DNA of 24,034 nucleotides from Chloroflexota bacterium (GTDB lineage Bacteria > Chloroflexota > Anaerolineae > Anaerolineales > E44-bin32), in the NCBI GenBank assembly GCA_026390045.1, contig JAPLGR010000609.1:1-24034 (forward strand), read 5' to 3'. The notes under the pieces are model-generated. The model had not been told where the DNA came from. It did no database searches and saw nothing but the letters and a program-made list of their open reading frames with translations. This document shows, piece by piece, positions 7,335 to 14,979 of this stretch. Positions within the stretch are counted from its first letter, which is position 1, and each line of letters starts with the position of its first letter. Position numbers and translations under genes: made by a program.

Positions 7335-8741
7335 ATGAGAAAGATGATTTGGCGATCCATGGGGTTGTTGCTCGTTGCAGCCGTGGTCCTCACAGCCTGC
7401 GCACCGGCCCCCACCGCAGTTCCCGTTGAGCCCGTGGTGCCCGCCCCCACCGAGGCACCGGCGGCCACCGAGGCACCTGCCGTGCACGAGGCGCCCTTTC
7501 CTTACCGGGCCGGCGGCGCCTTGGAAGAGGCCCTGAAGGGCACCTATGCTGGAACCACCGTCACGCTGGATGGGGCCATGGAAGGCAAAGACCCCGACGG
7601 GGTCAAGCTTGCCAAGTCGGTAGCTGCATTTGAAGCCGCCACCGGCATCAAGGTCAACTACATCGGCAACAAGGAATTCGAGGCCACGATCTCCGTGCGC
7701 GTCGATGCTGGCGATGCCCCCGACATCGTGGACTTCCCGCAGCCGGGCAAAGCCGGCCAGTTCGTGAAGTCCGGCAATGTCGTCGATGTCACCTCCTTCA
7801 TTCCAGAGGAGTGGCTGAGCCAGCAGTACAACCAGAGCTGGCGGGACATGGCTACCGTCGGGGGTGTTGAGGTGGGTGTATTCCATCGCTTCAACGCCAA
7901 GAGCCTGGTCTGGTATCCGAAGAAGGCTTGGGACGCAGCCGGCTACAAGATTCCCGAGACCTGGGATGAGTTGATGGCCTTGACCCAGCAGATCGCTGAT
8001 GACGGCGATACCGCCTGGTGCATCGGCATCGAGTCAGGCGCGGCAACCGGCTGGCCAGCCACTGACTGGACCGAAGAGATGATGTTGCGCACCACTTCCC
8101 TGGAGAACTATGACGCCTGGGTAGCCGGCACACTGCCCTTTGACTCCCCCGAGGTCAAGAAGGCCATCGAGACCTGGAGTGAGCTTTGGTTCAACGACGC
8201 ATACGTCTACGGCGGCCGCTCCTCCATCGTCTCAACCTACTTCGGTGACTCCCCCGGCCCCATGTTCGACGATCCGCCCAAGTGCTGGATGCACAGGCAG
8301 GGCAACTTCATCACGGGTTTCTTCCCGGAAGGAAAGGTAGCCGGTACGGACTATGGCTTCTTCTACTTCCCGCCCGTGGATCCGGCCTATGGGAAGCCCT
8401 TCCTGGTCGCCGGCGACGTGATGGTGATGTTCAACGACCGGCCTGAAGTGCGGGCGTTGATGGAGTACTTCACCACCCCCGAATCCGCCTCCGGCTTCCT
8501 CGAAGGCGGCGGCGCGCTGGCCGCACACCAGACGGCTACGCCCGATATGTACGGCGTTCCTCTGGAACGCGGCATCGCCGAACTGGTACTGAAGGCCACC
8601 AGCTTCCGGTTCGACGGGTCTGACCTGATGCCCGGCGAAGTTGGCGCTGGTTCCTTCTGGGAGCACATCACCAGCTACGTTGCCGGTTCAGAGAACTTGG
8701 ATACGGCCATGAAGGCGATCGACGCCACCTGGCCCAAGTAG
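7335..8741 (+). CDS. aglE: alpha-glucoside ABC transporter substrate-binding lipoprotein (AglE-like)
   Basis: The 468-residue protein has a lipoprotein signal (Arg/Lys start, hydrophobic core, Leu-Thr-Ala-Cys with Cys22 as the lipid site). A Pro/Thr/Glu/Ala linker (about 23-52) of the kind common in Chloroflexota binding proteins follows, then a family 1 sugar-binding fold. The block ATGWPATDWTEEMMLRT, the segment KSLVWYPKKAW...GYKIPETW and the region PPKCWMHRQ...FFPEG are hallmarks of AglE, the receptor for sucrose, maltose and trehalose in rhizobia. ATG 7335 is preceded by AAGGAG at 7323-7328. It opens the LacI-controlled operon; a hairpin follows before the permeases, which fits the usual excess of receptor over channel. 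The exact sugar is not proven. Confidence 0.9.
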   Translation: MRKMIWRSMGLLLVAAVVLTACAPAPTAVPVEPVVPAPTEAPAATEAPAVHEAPFPYRAGGALEEALKGTYAGTTVTLDGAMEGKDPDGVKLAKSVAAFEAATGIKVNYIGNKEFEATISVRVDAGDAPDIVDFPQPGKAGQFVKSGNVVDVTSFIPEEWLSQQYNQSWRDMATVGGVEVGVFHRFNAKSLVWYPKKAWDAAGYKIPETWDELMALTQQIADDGDTAWCIGIESGAATGWPATDWTEEMMLRTTSLENYDAWVAGTLPFDSPEVKKAIETWSELWFNDAYVYGGRSSIVSTYFGDSPGPMFDDPPKCWMHRQGNFITGFFPEGKVAGTDYGFFYFPPVDPAYGKPFLVAGDVMVMFNDRPEVRALMEYFTTPESASGFLEGGGALAAHQTATPDMYGVPLERGIAELVLKATSFRFDGSDLMPGEVGAGSFWEHITSYVAGSENLDTAMKAIDATWPK

Positions 8742-8758
8742 CGTTCAGCTTGTTTCCT

Positions 8759-8788
8759 GGGGTGGGCCGCCAACTGGCGGTCCACCCC
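8759..8788 (+). terminator. intercistronic hairpin between aglE and aglF
   Basis: A 13-bp stem (GGGGTGG, a G.T pair, CCGCC and complement) closes an AACT loop, and a CTCTTTT tail follows 2 bases after. It lies 17 bases after the aglE stop and ~95 before aglF. It may be a partial terminator or a 3'-end stabiliser that raises receptor mRNA over permease mRNA. Confidence 0.7.
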
Positions 8789-8882
8789 AACTCTTTTGTG
8801 CTTAGGCTTCGGAGATCCGGCTTTCGTAGGAGCACACCCCTCCCAGCTACATCCTGTCTAGCCAGTATCCGAGGAACGAGCC

Positions 8883-10046
8883 ATGGACGCTTCCCGCGGC
8901 GTGAGTTTGCAGAGCCAATCGATCTGGATCAGGATCCTTTCGTTGGTCGGTCGTATTCTGTTGGCAGTAGGCATTCCCCTCATTGCTTTCTATGTTCTCT
9001 ATGTGGGCTTCATCTTCCTGCGCGACAGCGATGCACCGCGGGGCATCATTGCATTGGTGGCGATCGTGTGGGGCGTGGGTGGGGTCGCTCTCCTGTTCTG
9101 GGTATTCAATGGCCTCGTTGAGAGGCTCCCCGTTGCGTTGAGGACCCGACTCCTGCCGTTTGTCTTTGTGGGTCCGGGGATGGCGATCCTTGCCTGGTAT
9201 CTTGCGATCCCGACCCTACGCACGTTCTGGATCAGTCTGTTCAGCAGAGATGGCCCTCAGCCAGGGCTGGGGTTCTTCCAGGTATTGGCCAGCGAGAGCT
9301 TCGTGGGCCTGCGGAACTATGTCGCCGTCTTCACCGAACAGCTGATGCTGCAATCGTTTCGCAACAACCTGATGTGGATTGTCTTTGGCAGCACCTTCTC
9401 GGTCGTTTTTGGCCTGCTGATTGCTGTGCTGGCCGACCGCAGCAGCTTTGAGAGGATCGCGAAATCGTTCATCTTCCTGCCCATGGCCATTTCCTTCGTG
9501 GGCGCAGGCATCATCTGGAACTTCATCTATGAGTACCGGCCCGCCGGACAAGCGCAGATCGGTCTGTTGAACGAGATAGTAGTGGCGTTGGGCGGGACAC
9601 CTCAGGCCTGGCCACAATGGGTCGATATCGCGCCCTGGAACAACCTGTTCCTGATCGTGATCATGATCTGGTTGCAGGCCGGGTTCGCCATGGTGCTCTT
9701 CTCGGCGGCGCTGAAAGGCATCCCCGATGAGCTGCTGGAGGCGAGCCGCATCGACGGCGCCAACGAGTTCCAGATCTTCTTCCGCATTATGCTGCCTTCC
9801 ATAAGAGGAACCATCGTCTCGGTCTGGACTACGATCGTCATCTTTACCCTGAAGATCTTCGACGTGGTATGGGTGATGACCGGGGGCCAATTTGGCACGC
9901 ACGTGATTGCCACGCAGTTCTATCGCCAATCCTTTACTAACCGCAACTCGGGCTTTGGTTCCGCGATCGCCATTGTGTTGTTGCTTGCCGTGGTGCCCGT
10001 CATGATCTACAACCTGCGGCAATTCCGGAAGCGGGAGGCCTTCTGA
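8883..10046 (+). CDS. aglF: alpha-glucoside ABC transporter permease 1 (AglF-like)
   Basis: This 387-residue inner-membrane channel subunit has an N-terminal extension with two or three extra hydrophobic helices (about 17-45 and 55-78). The MalF-like core starts near residue 89 (Leu-Leu-Pro-Phe...Gly-Pro-Gly). Conserved AglF features are the FMPMAISFVG-like block (here FLPMAISFVGAGIIWNFIYE), the Pro-Ala-Gly-X-Ala-Gln-Ile-Gly-Leu-Leu-Asn segment, and the cytoplasmic EAA loop EASRIDGANEFQIFFRIMLP, whose invariant Gly is present. AGGA at 8872-8875 precedes the ATG. One base separates its stop from aglG, so the pair is co-translated. It pairs with AglG and an ATPase that is not encoded here. A second, broken copy lies at 16590-17521. 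Confidence 0.92.
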   Translation: MDASRGVSLQSQSIWIRILSLVGRILLAVGIPLIAFYVLYVGFIFLRDSDAPRGIIALVAIVWGVGGVALLFWVFNGLVERLPVALRTRLLPFVFVGPGMAILAWYLAIPTLRTFWISLFSRDGPQPGLGFFQVLASESFVGLRNYVAVFTEQLMLQSFRNNLMWIVFGSTFSVVFGLLIAVLADRSSFERIAKSFIFLPMAISFVGAGIIWNFIYEYRPAGQAQIGLLNEIVVALGGTPQAWPQWVDIAPWNNLFLIVIMIWLQAGFAMVLFSAALKGIPDELLEASRIDGANEFQIFFRIMLPSIRGTIVSVWTTIVIFTLKIFDVVWVMTGGQFGTHVIATQFYRQSFTNRNSGFGSAIAIVLLLAVVPVMIYNLRQFRKREAF

Positions 10047-10047
10047 G

Positions 10048-11151
10048 ATGAAAAGCGGAAAGGGTCAAAAACGACTCGGCCGCCTCCTGGTCAATGGAAC
10101 CCTGCTTCTCTTGGTCGTCCTGTGGACCATCCCGACCATGGGGATCTTCATCTCCTCCTGGCGCGACCGGGACGATATTGCCACCTCGGGATGGTGGAGT
10201 GTATTTCCCCACCGTGATTGGCAGCCGGTCAGAGAGATCGACGCCAAGGCGCTGGGCGTAGATCCCAATCAAGTCATGGAAATCGAAGGGGTCACGGGAA
10301 CTTTCGAAGAATTCCGGGCAGGAATCGAAACCCCGGACGGCAAGCGTGTGACCTGGCTCGGCAACAAGCGCCTGGGCAGAGTGGAAGTGCAAGAAAGGGT
10401 CTGGACCGTATCGTGGAACTTCACGCTTGACAACTACAAGCAGGTATTGGGGGGCCAGGATCTCACGTTCACACATGCAGACGGTACAGTGGAGGTGGTT
10501 CCCGGCGACAACATGATCCGGGCCTTCGTGAACAGCCTGTCTGTGGCCGTTCCATCGACCGTGATTCCCATTCTGATCGCTGCGTTTGCGGCTTATGCCT
10601 TTGCGTGGATGGAGTTTCCAGGACGGCGCGAGATGTTCCTCATGGTCGTTGCGCTGCAGGTGGTTCCCCTGCAAATCGCCCTGGTGCCAATCCTCAGGGA
10701 CTACAAGGCGTTGAATCTAAACGGAACCTTCCTGGGCATCTGGCTGTCGCACACGGGTTTCGGGCTGGCGCTAGCAACCTACCTGCTCTACAACTACATC
10801 AGCAGCCTGCCGCGGGAGATCCTCGAATCAGCCTATATCGATGGTGCCTCACATTTCACGGCGTTCACTCGGCTGGTCCTGCCCCTGTCGGTGCCGGCCC
10901 TGGCTTCGTTTGCGATCTTCCAGTTCAACTGGGTTTGGAATGACTACCTGGTAGCCCTAATTTTCCTGGGCGGGAATCCCGAGTTCGAGCTGGTGACGCA
11001 GCGCATGGCGGCGATTGTCGGCGCGCGCGGCCAGGATTGGCACCTGCTGACAGCAGGAGCATTTGTGTCAATGGTGTTGCCCTTGACTGTGTTCTTTGCA
11101 CTACAGCGATACTTCTTGCGAGGCTTGCTGGCAGGCTCTGTAAAGGGCTAG
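10048..11151 (+). CDS. aglG: alpha-glucoside ABC transporter permease 2 (AglG-like)
   Basis: The 367-residue MalG-type permease has the AglG peculiarity of a long hydrophilic insert (about residues 45-145) between the first and second transmembrane helix, starting Ser-Ser-Trp-Arg-Asp-Arg-Asp-Asp-Ile-Ala-Thr-Ser-Gly-Trp-Trp. The EAA loop is intact (ESAYIDGASHFTAFTRLVLP), and the tail Arg-Gly-Leu-Leu-Ala-Gly-Ser-Val-Lys-Gly is canonical. GGGAGG overlapping the end of aglF serves as its ribosome site. Over the last ~205 residues about 160 positions are identical to the second AglG at 17518-18618 (counted by eye), so the two arose by duplication. Confidence 0.92.
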   Translation: MKSGKGQKRLGRLLVNGTLLLLVVLWTIPTMGIFISSWRDRDDIATSGWWSVFPHRDWQPVREIDAKALGVDPNQVMEIEGVTGTFEEFRAGIETPDGKRVTWLGNKRLGRVEVQERVWTVSWNFTLDNYKQVLGGQDLTFTHADGTVEVVPGDNMIRAFVNSLSVAVPSTVIPILIAAFAAYAFAWMEFPGRREMFLMVVALQVVPLQIALVPILRDYKALNLNGTFLGIWLSHTGFGLALATYLLYNYISSLPREILESAYIDGASHFTAFTRLVLPLSVPALASFAIFQFNWVWNDYLVALIFLGGNPEFELVTQRMAAIVGARGQDWHLLTAGAFVSMVLPLTVFFALQRYFLRGLLAGSVKG

Positions 11152-11422
11152 TCCCTTTGCCTGCGGAGCAATCGGAAACGCAGAGTTCGCTATAGGGGTA
11201 TCTCTGGCGGTGTTGATCGACGTGCCATGGGGCTCAGTCCGACATGAGGGCTGGGTGATGCAAGCCGAATGGCGCAGCCGTGCTTATGGGGCCTTGAATC
11301 CAATCATGCGAGCGGCGAATGACTGTTGCCAGACGCTCGACTCGGCAGGCTACCAGGGCTGACCCTGGCCATCCGGTTCAGATGTTCTCCGACTGAAAAG
11401 AAGAAGCCGGGAGGGATCTGAT

Positions 11423-12445
11423 TTGGAGCACAGACCACTCGGCAAGAGCGGGCTATTGGTTTCTGACCTTTGCCTGGGGACAATGGTTTTTGGCGAAGAG
11501 AATCCACGGGGAACCGACCAGAGGTCCGCAACCCATATCATCCAGAAGTTCCTTGATGCGGGTGGAAACTACATCGATACGGCCAACGTGTACGCCGGTG
11601 GCAGATCCGAGGAGATCGTGGGGGCGGCGATCAAGGATCGCCGCGACCGAGTCATCCTGGCCACAAAGGTCCGGCACGCAACCGGGCAGAACCTAAACGA
11701 TCAGGGTCTATCTCGTTATCACATGATCCGAAGCGTGGAAGCCAGCCTGCGACGGCTTCAGACCGATGTGATCGACCTGCTCATCGCGCACGCCTGGGAC
11801 CCGCTCACCCCGCTGGAAGAGACGCTGCGCGCCTTCGATGACCTGGTTGCTTCCGGCAAAGTTCGTTACATTGGCGTCTCGAACTTCAAAGCCTGGCAAC
11901 TGATGAAAGCGCTGGCACTGAGCGACGCGCATGGCTGGTCGCGTTTCATCGCCGCCCAGTACCAGTACAGCCTCCTCGAGCGCAATATCGAACATGAGAT
12001 CAGCGAACTGTGCCTGCATGAAGGCCTGGGGTTGACCCCTTGGGGCCCACTGGGTGGTGGGTTTCTGAGCGGCAAGTATCACCCCGGTGACAAACCCCAA
12101 GAAGGTCGTCTCGCAATGATGCCAGACGAGACCGAAGAATCCTGGCTGCGGCGGTCAAGAGAACGCAACTGGGCAATCCTCCAGGTTGTGGATGAGGTCG
12201 CCAGGTCCCACCAAGCCACCCACTCCCAAGTCGCCCTAGCCTGGTTGCTTCATCAACCCGCGGTTTGCGCTGTCATCATCGGAGCACGCACGCTGGCCCA
12301 GTTGGATGACAACCTGGCTGCTGGTCACCTGTCTCTATCGGAAGAGGAACTTGCGCGCTTGAGCCAGGCAAGCGAACCGGATGATCCTTATCCGTACCGG
12401 TTTCTCAAACTGTACGGTTCTCGCGATCCCAACCCCGAAGTATGA
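11423..12445 (+). CDS. aldo/keto reductase
   Basis: This 340-residue NADP(H)-dependent oxidoreductase of the (beta/alpha)8 aldo/keto reductase family shows the full catalytic tetrad: Asp52, Tyr57 (DTANVYAGGRSEE), Lys82 and His123 (LLIAHAWD). The start motif is Leu-Gly-Lys-Ser-Gly-Leu-X-Val-Ser, and the C-terminal cofactor block includes Ile-Ile-Gly-Ala-Arg. Translation starts at TTG 11423, supported by GGAGG at 11410-11414 eight bases upstream; no nearer ATG fits. It follows aglG after 271 bases that hold no gene, only a 6-bp CCAGGG/CCCTGG hairpin at 11353-11368. Its place in a sugar locus suggests a sugar or 3-keto/aldose substrate, but the family is too broad to say. The aldehyde or ketone it reduces is unknown. 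Confidence 0.88.
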   Translation: MEHRPLGKSGLLVSDLCLGTMVFGEENPRGTDQRSATHIIQKFLDAGGNYIDTANVYAGGRSEEIVGAAIKDRRDRVILATKVRHATGQNLNDQGLSRYHMIRSVEASLRRLQTDVIDLLIAHAWDPLTPLEETLRAFDDLVASGKVRYIGVSNFKAWQLMKALALSDAHGWSRFIAAQYQYSLLERNIEHEISELCLHEGLGLTPWGPLGGGFLSGKYHPGDKPQEGRLAMMPDETEESWLRRSRERNWAILQVVDEVARSHQATHSQVALAWLLHQPAVCAVIIGARTLAQLDDNLAAGHLSLSEEELARLSQASEPDDPYPYRFLKLYGSRDPNPEV

Positions 12446-12549
12446 GAATCGTTGCCCGCTGATACAGCGAAGTCATCAAGCAGAACGCGATCGGCATTTG
12501 ATCACGAATGACTCGGCTCTCTCTTCAGGGGGGGCGTGGAAACCGATGT

Positions 12550-14154
12550 ATGAAGGATGACTTCTGGTACAAGAATGCGGTCTTCTACGAAGTTGCGGTC
12601 CGCGCCTTCAAGGACAGCAATGGCGACGGACGCGGCGACCTGCGCGGGATTGCCGAGAAGATTGACTACCTGCAGATCCTCGGTGTGGACTGCGTTTGGA
12701 TCATGCCCATCTATCCCTCTCCGCTCAAGGATGACGGCTACGACGTTGCAGACTACTACGGCGTGGACCGCGCCTACGGATCACTGGATGATCTCAAGGG
12801 ACTGATCGAGGCAGCTCATTCACACGGAATCCGCATCATCATGGATCTGGTGCTGAATCACACCTCTGATGAACATCCCTGGTTCCAGTCCGCACGTTCC
12901 AATAGGAGCGCGCCCTACCGCGATTACTACGTCTGGAGCGACACGGACCAGAAGTACAAAGACGCGCGCATCGTCTTCGTCGACACCGAATCCTCGAATT
13001 GGACGTGGGACGAGCAAGCCGGCCAATACTACTGGCATCGCTTCTATTCCAGCCAGCCTGACCTGAACTTTGACAACCCGAAAGTCCAGGACGAGATGCT
13101 CAACGTGGCCCGCTTCTGGCTGGACATTGGCATTGACGGCTTCCGTGTGGACGCGGCGCCCTACCTCTTCGAGCGCGAAGGCACCATCTGCGAGAACCTG
13201 CCGGAGACGCACGCCTATTTGAAGCGATTGCGCTCCTTCATACACGAACATTATCCAGGGCGCATCCTTCTCTGCGAGGCGAACCAATGGCCCGAAGATG
13301 TGCGTCCCTACTTCGGCGACGGCGATGAGTTCCACATGGCGTTCCACTTCCCGCTCATGCCGCGCATCTTCATGGCTCTACGCCGCGGCGAGGTCGGACC
13401 CATCCGCTGGGTAATGCAGCAGACCCCACCCATCCCCCCGGACTGCCAATGGTGCACGTTCCTGAGGAATCACGACGAGCTCACCCTTGAGATGGTCACC
13501 GAGGAGGAGCGCGAGTGGATGTGGAAGGAGTATGCGCCTGATCTCCGCATGCGCTTGAACCTGGGCATCCGCCGGCGCCTTGCGCCCCTATTGGATAACG
13601 ACCGCCGCAGGATCGAATTGGCGAAGTCGCTCCTGTTCACCCTGCCCGGTGCGCCCATCATTTACTATGGCGATGAGATCGGCATGGGCGATAACCTCGA
13701 CCTGTTCGACCGAAACGGCGTCCGTACGCCCATGCAATGGGACTCTTCCCCCAATGCAGGCTTCACCACCGAATCCCCATACACGGAACTCGTCAAAGGA
13801 GATCTGGCGTTTCGGAATGTCAATGTGACGGCCCAGTTGAGAGATCCCCACTCGCTGTTCCATACCATCCAGAAGATGATTGCCTTGCGAAGAAGACACG
13901 CCGCATTTGGCGGCAGCAGCATGGAGTGGGTGGAGATCGGCAACCCGACGGTGGCAGCATTCGTGCGCAAGAACGGGGATGATGTCGTGCTTGTTCTCAG
14001 CAATCTGAGCCATGACGTGCAGTCCGTCGTTGTCCCGCCGCAATATCGAGAGGATTGCCTTGACCTGCTCTCATCCTGCGTCGTCTCCCTGGGAGCGGAA
14101 CTGGAACTCAGACCTTACTCCTATCTCTGGCTTCAGCTGCCCAATGGAGAGTAA
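12550..14154 (+). CDS. treS: trehalose synthase (maltose alpha-D-glucosyltransferase), GH13
   Basis: The 534-residue enzyme interconverts maltose and trehalose inside the cell (EC 5.4.99.16). The start WYKNAVFYEVAVRAFKDSNG, the block YPSPLKDDGYDVADY, and above all MWKEYAPDLRMRLNLGIRRR and GDEIGMGDNLDLFDRNGVRT are TreS hallmarks. The GH13 triad is Asp201 (GFRVDAA), Glu243 (LLCEANQW) and Asp309 (FLRNHDE). ATG 12550 is preferred because homology starts immediately after it; an in-frame ATG at 12508 would add 14 unrelated residues, and the ribosome site is weak. The length equals the catalytic part only: no maltokinase domain is fused. With the Agl importer it could turn trehalose into maltose for further use. 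A related GH13 glucosyltransferase is the only alternative. Confidence 0.92.
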   Translation: MKDDFWYKNAVFYEVAVRAFKDSNGDGRGDLRGIAEKIDYLQILGVDCVWIMPIYPSPLKDDGYDVADYYGVDRAYGSLDDLKGLIEAAHSHGIRIIMDLVLNHTSDEHPWFQSARSNRSAPYRDYYVWSDTDQKYKDARIVFVDTESSNWTWDEQAGQYYWHRFYSSQPDLNFDNPKVQDEMLNVARFWLDIGIDGFRVDAAPYLFEREGTICENLPETHAYLKRLRSFIHEHYPGRILLCEANQWPEDVRPYFGDGDEFHMAFHFPLMPRIFMALRRGEVGPIRWVMQQTPPIPPDCQWCTFLRNHDELTLEMVTEEEREWMWKEYAPDLRMRLNLGIRRRLAPLLDNDRRRIELAKSLLFTLPGAPIIYYGDEIGMGDNLDLFDRNGVRTPMQWDSSPNAGFTTESPYTELVKGDLAFRNVNVTAQLRDPHSLFHTIQKMIALRRRHAAFGGSSMEWVEIGNPTVAAFVRKNGDDVVLVLSNLSHDVQSVVVPPQYREDCLDLLSSCVVSLGAELELRPYSYLWLQLPNGE

Positions 14155-14316
14155 CGGTTTCTCCGCAGAACGCGCCATCGAAGGCGGCGGCACGAAACTC
14201 CTGAGCGCGATGGTGGCAGCGGTCAGGCAGTTACCGCGCCGGGGTAGGGGGCAGGGACTCCAAGCCCTCATCCGTTCTGAAAAGAGACCCGCCAATGTAG
14301 GAGTAGGGAGATCATC

Positions 14317-14970
14317 ATGAGAGGCGACATCCTTGTGCTCCAAGAATGCCACAGACGAGCGGCACGTGAGATTGTTCCACAAATGATTGATGCAATCAGC
14401 CGGACGAGCACAAGATACACGATCACGGTCGCAGGGGAGTCTGGCAGCGGCAAGTCCGAAACCGGCAGGGCCATTGCAGACGAATTGGAGACGTACGGTA
14501 TCAGATCTGTCGTGTTGGGACAGGATGATTACTTTGTCCTCCCGCCTAGATCGAATGACATGGAAAGGCGAAACGATCCACTGTGGCTTGGACCTCATGT
14601 AGAAGTGAGACTTGATCTAATGGAACAGAATCTAGTGTCTGCTATCCAAGGGAAAAGAGAAATCACCAAACCGCTGGTTGACTACGACGCCAACACAATC
14701 CAAGAAGAGACCATCACTTTGGATGGGATCAGAGTCCTCATTGCAGAAGGCACATATACGTCTCTGCTCAAGCATGTCGATACCAGGATATTCATCGCCA
14801 GGAATTGGCTGGACACTCTGGAAGACCGCCAGACAAGAAACCGGGGCAAAGAAGTGGGCGATCCGTTTACTGAGCAAGTGCTAAGCACGGAGCACAAGAT
14901 CATTGCTGGCCATAAGCAACTGGCTGATTTTGTGATAACGAAGGATTATGAGGTAGTCGCTGTGGCATAG
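14317..14970 (+). CDS. P-loop kinase of the uridine kinase/phosphoribulokinase superfamily, substrate unknown
   Basis: The 217-residue protein has a Walker A loop GESGSGKS (residues 40-47) and the segment LGQDDYFVLPPRSND, in which the double Asp corresponds to the metal/substrate-binding strand of uridine kinase-like enzymes. Further on come Val-Asp-Tyr-Asp-Ala-Asn, an Ile-Ala-Glu-Gly-Thr-Tyr strand (Walker B-like), and a lid with Arg-Gln-Thr-Arg-Asn-Arg. GGGAG at 14306-14310 precedes the ATG. It sits 9 bases before the GH13_18 phosphorylase gene, so the two form one transcription unit and probably one pathway. Base composition is lower in GC than the flanking genes. It is not a convincing uridine kinase by context. 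A sugar, a sugar acid or the aglycone released by the phosphorylase are candidate substrates, but this is inference. Confidence 0.8.
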   Translation: MRGDILVLQECHRRAAREIVPQMIDAISRTSTRYTITVAGESGSGKSETGRAIADELETYGIRSVVLGQDDYFVLPPRSNDMERRNDPLWLGPHVEVRLDLMEQNLVSAIQGKREITKPLVDYDANTIQEETITLDGIRVLIAEGTYTSLLKHVDTRIFIARNWLDTLEDRQTRNRGKEVGDPFTEQVLSTEHKIIAGHKQLADFVITKDYEVVAVA

Positions 14971-14979
14971 CGGGATATC

